This document shows positions 7,972 to 16,134 of a stretch of 43,912 nucleotides of DNA, piece by piece. Every line of letters starts with the position of its first letter. Position 1 is the first letter of the stretch. The notes beneath the pieces were generated by a model, which was not told the DNA's origin, did no database searches, and saw only the letters and a list, made by a program, of their open reading frames with translations. The stretch covers positions 1-43,912 of the forward strand of contig JAFSYO010000147.1 in NCBI GenBank assembly GCA_017449925.1, given 5' to 3'. Origin of the DNA: Stomatobaculum sp. (GTDB lineage Bacteria; Bacillota_A; Clostridia; Lachnospirales; Lachnospiraceae). The position numbers and the translations under genes were made by a program.

Positions 7972-9763
7972 ATTCTTCCCCCTGGCCCGGCCGTGTCCCC
8001 GAGGCTCGTTCCGAAAGCACCACCGGTTCGCCGTCTCCGTCCCAGTAGACAAACTTTCCTGTCAGTTCATCTTCATCGTAATCGCAGAGCATGGTAAAGG
8101 AGCCGTCCTCAAAACCATGATATTCTTTGACATTATAAGCGATGGGGCGGATACCGTCCTCTTTGTTCCAGTCATCCACTTCTCCGGAAACATAATAGTC
8201 CCCGTAGAATACGTTCCGGTAGATCTGGAGGCTTTCACTCACGCCGCTTTCATCCCAGAAAAAGCTTGCCACATGATCGGAGATTTTTACTCCGTCCACG
8301 ATCAGCGTCGAGCCTTCGTCCGGGATCGGATAGGTGCCTGTATAGACTTTTCCGTCCCGGGCGGCGGTGATGATCACAGCGCCCTCAAACAGCGGCTCCG
8401 GATTCGTAAAGCCTTTTTCTGTGTAGTGCATCGCGTAGATCCCGCCCTGGTCGGGACTTCCGATCTGGTCCTCTCTCTGGCGGGCTACATACAGGACATC
8501 CTGCACTATATCCGGACAGAGATCCATCAGTCCTTCGTAGACAGTGCTCAGACCCGTGTACAGCGGTTTTTCATCCATCATGAACCAGACGCTGTATCCA
8601 TCGTTCTCGCCGGTGTAGACGACCAGCCGGTCCTTTTCCGTTTCTTCAAGATGGTTGTCATCTATACCTATGACGCCCCGCAGAAGCGCAGTGTGCGAGG
8701 TGCCGTCATAATAACCCAGCTGATAGCCATCTGCAGCGCTGTTCGCAGCGCTGTTCGCAGCGTTTTCCGCCGTCCCCTCCAGGAGCTCATTGATCCGGAG
8801 GCCCACCAGTTCCTTTTCTTCCGGGGTAAGTTCCATCTGATCCGCGGGAGGCAGGGTCGCCTTTGCCCCGGAAGAAGCAGGGGCTTTCACCTGGTTTTCC
8901 TTCAGGTAGTATGCGTTTCCCGTCTTACGGATGACCGCGACCTCTTCCACATCCACGTCCACGATCCGGGGCGTTCCCATAGCTTCTACATAAAACAGAT
9001 CTTTATTCTTCGTCCGGTAATAGATCTTTTGCAGATCATCCGATACGAAGCCGACTTTTTCTATGCCTTCCGCCACTGCCCGCTTTCCGGTGTCCTTCCG
9101 GTAGGAGTACGCTTTTCCCGTTTCATTGACCAGGAAGAGCGCCGGCTCCTCCTTGGCGGCATAATATTCTTTTATACCCGCAGCGATCTTCTGCGGCTCT
9201 GCTCCATCGCTCCCCGGGACACCGGAAAGAATATAGAAACTGGCATTGTCGTCCAGCCACACGATACTTCCGTCAGAGAGCAGGCGGCAGGACAGAACTT
9301 TCTCAGCGACAGGCACTTCCCCTGGCGCTTCTCCCTTCTCGGGAAGCGCTCTGTACCAGAGATTCCCGCGGGTGATCCCCACGTAGTCCGTGGTGAGGTC
9401 TTTCATGTAGTAGACGCCGGTTCTGTCCGGCACGACATAGGTGAAAGAAGCAGGATTTTTACCTGAAAGATAACGTGTCATACGGTCCATCCCGCCGTCC
9501 TTCAGGCTTGAAAGTTTCAGAGTCTCCTGTTTATCGGGGCGGAAAAGATACAGACCGTCGTCCTCATACCAGATCGCCGGCACTGTTCTTCGCTGGACTG
9601 CCGCTGAAGAAGGTGTCGCTTCCTCGGTCCCGGCTATGGAAACAGTTCCGCTTCCGGGCTGCAGCCCGGCGCCGCACCACGCGATCACGGCGCCGAGCAC
9701 CACAAAGGCTGCAGCTGCCGCGATACGATTTCCGCGCTTTCTCTTTTCCTCATTTCGATGCAT
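7970..9763 (-). CDS. Membrane-anchored protein of unknown function
   Basis: Not recognised. The chosen ATG gives 597 residues: a short basic cytoplasmic tail (HRNEEKRKRGNR), one membrane helix (about residues 13-33), then a large outside domain. That domain has many short stretches of the kind YxxxGxLYYR or ILSDGSIVWLDDN spaced every 40-60 residues, suggesting a beta-propeller-like sensor or scaffold fold. A small in-frame 12-bp repeat encodes NSAANSAA in the middle. The ATG overlaps the cca stop by 14 bases, so it is translationally coupled at the end of the dnaD-to-cca operon. Two earlier in-frame ATGs would add up to 35 residues inside cca. No catalytic motif was seen. Confidence 0.75.
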   Translation of the reverse strand: MHRNEEKRKRGNRIAAAAAFVVLGAVIAWCGAGLQPGSGTVSIAGTEEATPSSAAVQRRTVPAIWYEDDGLYLFRPDKQETLKLSSLKDGGMDRMTRYLSGKNPASFTYVVPDRTGVYYMKDLTTDYVGITRGNLWYRALPEKGEAPGEVPVAEKVLSCRLLSDGSIVWLDDNASFYILSGVPGSDGAEPQKIAAGIKEYYAAKEEPALFLVNETGKAYSYRKDTGKRAVAEGIEKVGFVSDDLQKIYYRTKNKDLFYVEAMGTPRIVDVDVEEVAVIRKTGNAYYLKENQVKAPASSGAKATLPPADQMELTPEEKELVGLRINELLEGTAENAANSAANSAADGYQLGYYDGTSHTALLRGVIGIDDNHLEETEKDRLVVYTGENDGYSVWFMMDEKPLYTGLSTVYEGLMDLCPDIVQDVLYVARQREDQIGSPDQGGIYAMHYTEKGFTNPEPLFEGAVIITAARDGKVYTGTYPIPDEGSTLIVDGVKISDHVASFFWDESGVSESLQIYRNVFYGDYYVSGEVDDWNKEDGIRPIAYNVKEYHGFEDGSFTMLCDYDEDELTGKFVYWDGDGEPVVLSERASGTRPGQGEE

Positions 9764-10991
9764 CGTTTTTACCACTCTTCCCGCCGGAGACACTGCTCCG
9801 GTCATCTTCTTCCCGTGCCATTTTCTCAAGGCACTCTGCGGTATTCTGTTCCGGATACTTAAGCACATGTTCCAGAAGTATGGCCAGGATCCTTCCCAGC
9901 TCCGGCCCCGGCCGGATGCCCAGCCGGATCAAATCGTTTCCTGAAAGGGCCAGGTCCCGGACAGCAAGGCAGTCTCCTGCCGAAAGGATCTGACTGATCC
10001 GCTCCTCCAGCCTGTCCAGCTGTTCCCCGGAAACAGGAACGCCGAAACCTGCGCGCCAAAGAAGGATCATCTCCCGGACCCGCTCCTGTCCATATACTGA
10101 AAGGAGCCGCCGGGTCCCGTAAAGATCATCCGGCACAGGTTCCCGGATACCGGAGATCAGGAGCGCGGCTCCGTCCGCAGTCTCGTTGTCGCTTTTCAGA
10201 TTCTTAAGAAAAGTCCTCGCCGTTTCTCCTTCAGTCCCCGCAAAAGCCGCAGCCCAGCGCAGATCCTTTTTCACCGGCAGTTCCGCGATTTGGGGCGAGG
10301 GCAAAAGGCGTTCCAGTTCTTTCCCGACCCAGGGAATGATTCCCGCCTCAGACAAAAGAGCCATCTTCTCCGGGTGCGGAGACAGGATCATTTTATTCAG
10401 TTCCGCCAGGACGCGCTCCCGGCTCACATTCACCAGATTCGGTGCATGGGCCTTCAGCGCCTCCCATGTGGCTTCTTCAATATCAAAGGACAGCTGGGCG
10501 GAGAACCTGACTGCCCGCAGGATCCTGAGCGCATCTTCCGTAAAACGTTCTCCCGGATCCCCGACGCACCGGATCTTCCGGAGCTGCAGGTCCTCTCTTC
10601 CTCCGAACAGATCTGTAATGCTTCCGTCCGCGCCGCAGGCCATGGCATTTATAGTAAAATCACGCCGCTTCAAGTCCTCGGAAAGATCCGGCGTAAATTC
10701 CACAGAGTCCGGGTGGCGCCCGTCACTGTAGGTCCCGTCCACACGGAAAGTCGTGATCTCGTAACTCTTGTCTTTGACGAGTACTGTCACGGTCCCGTGC
10801 CGGATCCCGGTGTCCACCGTCCGCCGGAACAGGCACTTCACCTCCTCAGGCAGCGCGTCGGTGGTGATGTCCCAGTCCTCCGGTTCTCTGCCCAGGCAAA
10901 AGTCCCGTACGCATCCCCCCACGGCATAGGCCTGAAATCCGGCCTGCGTCAGTGTCTCCAGAATCTGTTTTACCTGCTGCGGTATCTGCAT
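9750..10991 (-). CDS. cca: CCA tRNA nucleotidyltransferase
   Basis: This 413-residue class II nucleotidyltransferase completes the 3' CCA end of tRNAs from CTP and ATP without a template. The N-terminal motif A shows AVGGCVRD (near 23-30) and the metal-binding DWD (39-41). Next come the RRDFTINAMA motif, the DxxxGGxxDL turn (ITDLFGGREDL), and EDALRILRAVRFSAQL. A longer ORF starting at 11132 is possible, but it would read through a hairpin; GAGGG before the chosen ATG fixes the start. It lies between proS and the unknown membrane protein. Whether it adds CCA or only A or only CC cannot be settled by eye; no separate HD domain is seen. Confidence 0.92.
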   Translation of the reverse strand: MQIPQQVKQILETLTQAGFQAYAVGGCVRDFCLGREPEDWDITTDALPEEVKCLFRRTVDTGIRHGTVTVLVKDKSYEITTFRVDGTYSDGRHPDSVEFTPDLSEDLKRRDFTINAMACGADGSITDLFGGREDLQLRKIRCVGDPGERFTEDALRILRAVRFSAQLSFDIEEATWEALKAHAPNLVNVSRERVLAELNKMILSPHPEKMALLSEAGIIPWVGKELERLLPSPQIAELPVKKDLRWAAAFAGTEGETARTFLKNLKSDNETADGAALLISGIREPVPDDLYGTRRLLSVYGQERVREMILLWRAGFGVPVSGEQLDRLEERISQILSAGDCLAVRDLALSGNDLIRLGIRPGPELGRILAILLEHVLKYPEQNTAECLEKMAREEDDRSSVSGGKSGKNDASK

Positions 10992-11021
10992 GTTTCCCTC
11001 ATGATCATGGTATGTAACGCC

Positions 11022-11055
11022 TGTGACCCCTCTTTCCCGAAAAAGAGGGGTCACA
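11022..11055 (-). other. Intercistronic hairpin between proS and cca
   Basis: A perfect 14-bp stem (11022-11035 with 11042-11055) with a 6-base loop lies 19 bases past the proS stop. On the minus strand it is followed by GGCGUUAC, not a U tract, so it looks like an mRNA-processing or stabilising element rather than a terminator. Confidence 0.6.
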
Positions 11056-11074
11056 GAGCATTTAAAAACGTAAT

Positions 11075-12514
11075 TTAGTACGCCACGCCCCAGTAAAGCA
11101 TCTTTGACGCGGGCTTTCCGCAGCAGACGCACTTCTCGCCTACCTTCACCTGGTGGAAAGGAATGCAGCGGCTGGTGATGCCCGCCTCTTCCTTGATCTT
11201 GTCCTCACAGGCGCGGTCTCCGCACCACATGGCGCGGATAAAGCCCGGGTGCTCCGCCACGATCTGCTTCATCTCTTCAAATGTCTGCGCGTCATAGGTA
11301 TGGCTGTCGCGGTGCTCCTTCGCGCGGTCGTACATATCCTTCTGAATGGTCTCCAGAAGCGCCGCAACTGTGGTCTCCAGCCCGGAGAGCGGACAGATGA
11401 TCTTCTCTCTGGTATCTCTTCTTACCAGAACACACTGTCCTGCTTCCATATCCTTCGGTCCCAGCTCCACGCGGAGCGGGATTCCTCTCATCTCGCAGTC
11501 GGCGAATTTGAATCCCGGCCGGCGGTCGGTGTCGTCCAGCTTCACGCGGATGCCGGCGGCAGCCAGTCTGTCCTTCAGCTCCACGGCCTTTTCCAGCACG
11601 CCTTCCTTGTTCATCTGGATCGGGATCACGATGACCTGGGTGGGAGCGATGCGGGGCGGAAGCTTCAGTCCGGAGTCGTCTCCGTGGACCATGATGATGG
11701 CGCCGATCATTCTTGTGGTCATGCCCCAGGAAGTCTGGTGCATGAACTTCAGAGTGTTGTCTTTATCGGTGAACTGCATGCCGAAAGCTCTTGCAAAACC
11801 GTCGCCGAAATTGTGGCTGGTGCCGCTCTGCAGCGCTTTGCCGTCGTGCATCAGGGACTCGATGGTGTAAGTGGCGATAGCGCCGGCGAACTTTTCCTTG
11901 TCCGTCTTCTGGCCCCGGACCACCGGAATAGCCAGATCCTCCTCACAGAAATCCGCGTAGACGTTCAGCATCAGCTCCGTGCGCTCTTGGGCTTCCTCCG
12001 CGCTGGCGTGAACAGTGTGGCCTTCCTGCCACAGGAACTCTCTGGAACGAAGGAAAGGACGGGTGGTCTTCTCCCAGCGGACAACAGAACACCACTGGTT
12101 CAGAAGCTGGGGCAGGTCGCGGTAGGACTGAACGGTCTTCGCGTAGTAGTCACAGAACAGAGTCTCAGAAGTGGGACGGACGCACATCCGCTCCTGCAGG
12201 GGCTCCAGTCCGCCCTGGGTCACCCACGCGACCTCCGGGGCAAAGCCTTCCACGTGGTCCTTCTCCTTCTGGAGCAGTCCCTCGGGGATGAACAGCGGCA
12301 TATAGCAGTTCTGCACGCCGGTGGCTTTGAAACGGCGGTCCAGATCCTGCTGGATCGCTTCCCAGATCGCGTAGCCCGCGGGCTTGATCACCATGCATCC
12401 CTTGACGCTGGTGTAATCGCAGAGCTCCGCTTTCTTCACAATGTCCGTGTACCACTGGGCGAAATCCTCGCTCATCGGAGTGATCTCCCGCACCAGCTTC
12501 TTATCGTCAGCCAT
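11075..12514 (-). CDS. proS: Prolyl-tRNA synthetase, archaeal/eukaryotic type
   Basis: At 479 residues, without an inserted editing domain and ending in the typical C-terminal tyrosine (MLYWGVAY), this is the ProS type 3 (archaeal/eukaryotic) form, common in Clostridia. Class II motif 2 is seen as [24 protein letters not shown] and motif 3 as [28 protein letters not shown]. The anticodon-binding domain starts near QVIVIPIQ. The C-terminal domain has cysteines spaced as a zinc site (CGDRAC ... CVCCGKP). It charges tRNA-Pro with proline in the cytosol. It overlaps the end of prs by 8 bases, so the two are translationally coupled. Confidence 0.96.
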   Translation of the reverse strand: MADDKKLVREITPMSEDFAQWYTDIVKKAELCDYTSVKGCMVIKPAGYAIWEAIQQDLDRRFKATGVQNCYMPLFIPEGLLQKEKDHVEGFAPEVAWVTQGGLEPLQERMCVRPTSETLFCDYYAKTVQSYRDLPQLLNQWCSVVRWEKTTRPFLRSREFLWQEGHTVHASAEEAQERTELMLNVYADFCEEDLAIPVVRGQKTDKEKFAGAIATYTIESLMHDGKALQSGTSHNFGDGFARAFGMQFTDKDNTLKFMHQTSWGMTTRMIGAIIMVHGDDSGLKLPPRIAPTQVIVIPIQMNKEGVLEKAVELKDRLAAAGIRVKLDDTDRRPGFKFADCEMRGIPLRVELGPKDMEAGQCVLVRRDTREKIICPLSGLETTVAALLETIQKDMYDRAKEHRDSHTYDAQTFEEMKQIVAEHPGFIRAMWCGDRACEDKIKEEAGITSRCIPFHQVKVGEKCVCCGKPASKMLYWGVAY

Positions 12515-13745
12515 TTTCTTCCGTCTCCTTTTCTTCCGTCTCCATTGTTCCTTTTTCCTTTATCGCAGCCAGCCGCGCCGCCTCATGGCGCGCGATGGCG
12601 CGCTGCACGCGCCCGCTCGGCTCCAGGAATTCGCTGATGGACGAATCGTGGTTCAGATTGTCGATGATCAGCGCGATATATTTGCTCATGTCCACGTTTA
12701 TGTAGTACTCCCTGGCGAGAAGCTCCGGGGACTGATATACAAGGTTCGTGGTCAGGACGCGGTCGATGATGCCGTCCCCATAGTAGCGGTCAAACTGCTC
12801 CAGTCCGGAGGTGAACAGTCCGAAGGTGGCGCAGATGAACACACGGTTCGCCTTCCGCCTCTTCAGTTCTCTCGCGACCTCCCGGGCGCTTTCGCCGGAG
12901 GAGATCATGTCGTCCACGACAATAATGTCCTTTCCCTCTACTTTATCCCCCAGGAACTCCATAGCCGCGACCGGAAATCTTCCGTTCACGATGCGGGTGT
13001 AGTCCCGGCGTTTGTAGAATGTTCCCAGATCCAGTCCCATCCGGTTCGCGAACTGAATGGCGCGGCTCATGCCGTGGGCGTCCGGGCTCACCACCATCAT
13101 GTGGGCGGAATCTACCTGCAGATCCGGCTCCGCCGCCAGAAGTGCCTTGACAAACTGGTACATGGGCGTCACGGTCTCAAAACCCTTCAGCGGTATGGCG
13201 TTCTGCACCCGGGGATCATGGGCGTCAAAGGTGATGATGTTCTCCACGCCCATATTCACCATCTCATGGAGCGCCATGGCGCAGTCCAGAGACTCTCTGC
13301 CGGCTCTGGTCTCCTGCCGGCTCTCGTAGAGATAGGGCATGATCACATTGATGCGCCGCGCTTTTCCGGCTGCGGCGGAAATGATCCGCTTCAGATCCTG
13401 GAAGTGATCGTCCGGCGACATGTGATTCTGCATTCCGAACAGGGAATAAGTCAGGCTGTGGTTGCAGACGTCCACCATCAGGAAAAGATCGTCGCCGCGG
13501 ACCGAGGTCCCCAGTTCTCCCTTTCCTTCGCCGGTACCGAACCGGCTCAGCCTGGCGGGAATAATATAAGAGTCTCTCTGATATCCTGTAAAGGCCAGCG
13601 TACTTTTATGTTCACTCTGACGGGCACTCCTCCAGCGGACCAGATACGCGTCCACTGCTTTGCCCAGAGATTCACAGCTTTTCAGCGGGATCAGCCCAAG
13701 CGGTCCAACCGGTATAGTCTCGATCTCTTTATCTTCGTTTGCCAT
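12507..13745 (-). CDS. prs: Ribose-phosphate pyrophosphokinase, long divergent form
   Basis: At 412 residues it is about 100 longer than classical Prs. The PRPP-binding loop is clear ([13 protein letters not shown]), and [11 protein letters not shown] stands where classical enzymes have the VSPDxGGxxRA pyrophosphate loop. The usual YARQD and TMDLHA motifs appear as YESRQE and TFDAHD. The N-terminus has extra residues, and the C-terminus carries an extension ending in a Glu/Lys-rich tail. It should make PRPP from ribose 5-phosphate and ATP for nucleotide, His and Trp synthesis. It starts 3 bases after dnaI and overlaps proS. The changed motifs could alter allosteric control; activity is inferred from the family. 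Confidence 0.88.
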   Translation of the reverse strand: MANEDKEIETIPVGPLGLIPLKSCESLGKAVDAYLVRWRSARQSEHKSTLAFTGYQRDSYIIPARLSRFGTGEGKGELGTSVRGDDLFLMVDVCNHSLTYSLFGMQNHMSPDDHFQDLKRIISAAAGKARRINVIMPYLYESRQETRAGRESLDCAMALHEMVNMGVENIITFDAHDPRVQNAIPLKGFETVTPMYQFVKALLAAEPDLQVDSAHMMVVSPDAHGMSRAIQFANRMGLDLGTFYKRRDYTRIVNGRFPVAAMEFLGDKVEGKDIIVVDDMISSGESAREVARELKRRKANRVFICATFGLFTSGLEQFDRYYGDGIIDRVLTTNLVYQSPELLAREYYINVDMSKYIALIIDNLNHDSSISEFLEPSGRVQRAIARHEAARLAAIKEKGTMETEEKETEENG

Positions 13746-13748
13746 TCT

Positions 13749-14771
13749 TTACTGCTCCTTCCGTCGGTTCGCGTCAGCCAGCTCCTTCAGTTTCTTTTTC
13801 AGGCGGATATCATCTCCGTACAGCATGACGATATCATATCCGCTGGTGATCCTAGATGTCACACGTTCTGTGTAGGTGTCGCGCATCATCCGCATGGACA
13901 GGTTCGTTGATATCACTGTGCCCCGCTCTTCGTTCAGACGCCGGTTCACCAGATAGAAAAACTGGGATGCCGTGAAGGTGTTCGCGGCTTCCGTCCCCAG
14001 GTCGTCCACCAACAGCAGGTCGCAGCTGAAAATATAATCGAAAAGCTCTTTTTTTGCAAGGTCTTCTGTCTTGTCGATCCGCACTTCCGCCAGGCAGTCG
14101 AACAGCTCCCCCGCCGTAAGGTAGATAACAGAGAAGCCTTCTTCGATAAGATCCTTCGCGATGCAGTTGGAAAGAAAGGTCTTTCCGACGCCCGTATTCC
14201 CCTGGAAAAGAATGTTCCCGCGGGAAGTCCGGAAATTTTTCACATAGTTCCGGCAGATCTCCAGCACCCGCTCCATATAGGCGCGTTCGGTCATGCCGAT
14301 GGCGTTGATGACTCGCTCGTTGTCATACCATTCCAGGGAAAAAGTGCGGAAATTCTCTTTTTCCATGATCCGGTCCAGGTTCGACTGCGCATAGAGAAGG
14401 CGGATCGCCTTTGCCTGGAAACAGGAGCACTTCCTGCCGTCGACAAAACCGGTATCCCTGCACTTTCCGCACTGGTACCGGGGCAGCAGAATGTCCGGAG
14501 GGTAGCCGGCTTTCTGAATAAGCTGCGCCTTCTTCTCCTCGATCCGGCGCACTTCCTCGGAAAAGCCCTGCACAGCGTCGTTCGTTCCGCTCTTCACCGC
14601 CCTGCGGAAACGATCCATGGCAGAAAGTCCCGCCTGCCGGTCCAGTTCCTTCAGTTCCGGAATTCGGCGGAACACTTCTTCTCTCCGCTCCGCGAGCTCT
14701 CTGCGCTCCTCAGCCTGCAGCCGCTCATATTCTCTTAAGATCGCGTTGTACTGGGAATTGCTCAGTGCCAC
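13749..14771 (-). CDS. dnaI: DnaI/DnaC-like replicative helicase loader (AAA+ ATPase)
   Basis: The N-terminal part is a charged helix (about 10-90). A cysteine cluster CGKC...CSC (101, 104, 115, 117) resembles the zinc motif of Firmicutes DnaI-like loaders. The ATPase core has Walker A GNTGVGKT (191-198), Walker B LLLVDD (252-257), a sensor STN (288-290) and an arginine-finger region ERVTSRI (303-309). It should load the replicative helicase on DNA together with the upstream DnaD-domain protein. Two GTG starts are possible: one overlaps the dnaD stop (14780), the other is three codons later. The AGGAG sits 8 bases before the second, which is chosen. prs follows 3 bases on. Confidence 0.9.
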   Translation of the reverse strand: MALSNSQYNAILREYERLQAEERRELAERREEVFRRIPELKELDRQAGLSAMDRFRRAVKSGTNDAVQGFSEEVRRIEEKKAQLIQKAGYPPDILLPRYQCGKCRDTGFVDGRKCSCFQAKAIRLLYAQSNLDRIMEKENFRTFSLEWYDNERVINAIGMTERAYMERVLEICRNYVKNFRTSRGNILFQGNTGVGKTFLSNCIAKDLIEEGFSVIYLTAGELFDCLAEVRIDKTEDLAKKELFDYIFSCDLLLVDDLGTEAANTFTASQFFYLVNRRLNEERGTVISTNLSMRMMRDTYTERVTSRITSGYDIVMLYGDDIRLKKKLKELADANRRKEQ

Positions 14772-14776
14772 GTCTC

Positions 14777-15904
14777 TCACTCCTGACCGAGTCTCTGGCG
14801 CATTACCTGAACGGAGTAGGCGTCGAGATCATCGTTCCTTTCATTCAGATTGTGGAAGCGGGTCGCCTGTTTCCCGCCGGTGCGCGTCCCCGGGACAGGA
14901 GGCTTCTTTTCCTGCCGTCCCTGCCTGTTCCCGTCGTCGAGGCGCCGGATATCTTCTGCCGTCCGCGCGCCTGCCTTATGCCACTCCGTCAGGATCCTGT
15001 CAGCGTAAGGGAAACTGGGCTCATGGGTCCGCATAAGCGTGCGTCCGCACGCCTCCAGCACGATCTCCTTCGTAAAGCCGTACTCCCCGAACCACTTCCT
15101 CATAAGCTTCTGTTCTTCGGTGCCCGGATTCCGCCCCTTCAGCCCGAAGGCCTTCATGACGGCGTACTCCTCGGCAGAGGCGTTCGTACCCTGCGCCTTC
15201 GCCTGCTCCACGGTAGTGATCCCGTTCCTGTACCAGTCGAGCGCAATGCTCTCAAAATACCTCAGGGAAGTCTTCCCCCTTTGGGCGCAGAGCTCTGCCA
15301 GATATTCGATCAGCTCCGCCGGCATTTTCAGGACATCATAAAGATACGCCACCGTCTCGCTGTCTGTCTGGGAAAAGATCCGGGACATATAGCGCTGCAC
15401 GATGTAAAGAAGAGTCGTAAATTCATCGTTCTGTCTTAACTTAGTAAAGTCCACTGCAGACTTGTCCGGAACCGGGATGTATGCCTCCGCCGGAGGGTCA
15501 TTTCTGCGGACATTCACTGCAGACGTGGCTTCCCGGCGGATATTCTCCGGGGCCGGTTCTTCCCTCCGGATATCCTCCGGGGCCGGTTCTTCCCTCCGGA
15601 TATTTTCCGGGACCGGTTCTTCCCTCCGGATATTCTCTGCGGGAGTTCCTCCGACTTCTTCCGTCTCCTCCGCAGTCAGCAGCCCGTCCCGCTGCCAGCG
15701 GATCAGGGCCCTGCGGACATCTCCCTCTGTCAGCTCCAGCGCATCCGCGATCTCCGCCTCCCCCACTTCCTCACCGGCGTGGCGCAGGAGATAGAGATAT
15801 ACTTTGACGTATTCGCCGTTTGCCGACGGCATATACCGATCTATAAAATCATTTGCGACCAGCGTCACCGCCGGAATCCGGAATTTTCCGAAATCGATTC
15901 GCAT
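14777..15904 (-). CDS. dnaD: DnaD-domain primosomal protein
   Basis: This 375-residue protein begins with a winged-helix-like region (EYVKVYLYLLRHAG...LTEGDVRRALIRWQRDGLL, about 30-78). A repetitive acidic linker follows (about 90-129), then two DnaD/DnaB_2-type C-terminal domains, each with the YxxxIxxxW signature (YFESIALDW and YADRILTEW). A tail rich in basic and Gly residues follows. DnaD-like proteins act in primosome assembly at origins or stalled forks, beside the helicase loader. It is the first gene of a tightly packed run through dnaI, prs, proS and cca, preceded by a likely extended -10 promoter and a DnaA-box cluster. Confidence 0.88.
   Translation of the reverse strand: MRIDFGKFRIPAVTLVANDFIDRYMPSANGEYVKVYLYLLRHAGEEVGEAEIADALELTEGDVRRALIRWQRDGLLTAEETEEVGGTPAENIRREEPVPENIRREEPAPEDIRREEPAPENIRREATSAVNVRRNDPPAEAYIPVPDKSAVDFTKLRQNDEFTTLLYIVQRYMSRIFSQTDSETVAYLYDVLKMPAELIEYLAELCAQRGKTSLRYFESIALDWYRNGITTVEQAKAQGTNASAEEYAVMKAFGLKGRNPGTEEQKLMRKWFGEYGFTKEIVLEACGRTLMRTHEPSFPYADRILTEWHKAGARTAEDIRRLDDGNRQGRQEKKPPVPGTRTGGKQATRFHNLNERNDDLDAYSVQVMRQRLGQE
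15539..15640 (+). repeat. 30-bp tandem repeat inside dnaD
   Basis: Three full 30-bp units (15539-15568, 15569-15598, 15599-15628) and a partial fourth are in frame with dnaD. The encoded unit is (E)NIRREEPAP, with diverged units on either side, giving four to five decapeptides. The array sits in the linker between the winged helix and the DnaD domains, so unit number should change linker length without a frameshift. Confidence 0.85.
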
Positions 15905-15944
15905 ATAATACCATCACCCCTCTGTGTACCTGAGTTCTGCGCTT

Positions 15945-15950
15945 AGTGTA
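15945..15950 (-). promoter_or_regulatory. Extended -10 promoter for the dnaD-dnaI-prs operon
   Basis: On the minus strand TGGTACACT contains an extended -10 (TGn plus TACACT, 15945-15950); the -35 region is weak. It lies about 40 bases before the dnaD start codon and just downstream of the DnaA-box-like cluster. Confidence 0.4.
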
Positions 15951-15990
15951 CCACAGCAGGATGCAAATTAGAACTGAAACACCGGCTCCC

Positions 15991-16047
15991 CAATCCACAA
16001 CTTTGTCCACATTGTTGAAGCTTTTTTTCTGTGGAAAATGTGGATTT
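15991..16047. promoter_or_regulatory. Cluster of four DnaA-box-like 9-mers
   Basis: Compared with TTATCCACA, the plus strand has CAATCCACA (15991-15999, 7/9) and TTGTCCACA (16003-16011, 8/9). The minus strand has TTTTCCACA (16030-16038, 8/9) and AAATCCACA (16039-16047, 7/9). Two close pairs face each other across an AT-rich gap, directly upstream of the dnaD promoter. This suggests DnaA binding, as a transcriptional control or titration site. The region 15905-16134 holds no gene. Confidence 0.5.
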
Positions 16048-16092
16048 GTGTATTATCAAAACCCGGTTTCATAAATTCACCGGACGTCAATA

Positions 16093-16129
16093 AAGGTCTG
16101 CGGAGACGCTCATGACTCCTGCAGACCTT
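16093..16129 (-). terminator. Terminator after murC
   Basis: A 9-bp stem (AAGGTCTGC with GCAGACCTT) extended by GGAG/CTCC across a one-base bulge ends, on the minus strand, with UUUAUUG a few bases past the murC stop. On the plus strand it is followed by CGTTTTT, so it may work both ways. Confidence 0.65.
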
Positions 16130-16134
16130 CGTTT

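Noticed and set aside
15539..15640. CRISPR-like repeats
   Set aside because: The 30-bp units are back to back with no spacers and are in frame inside dnaD.
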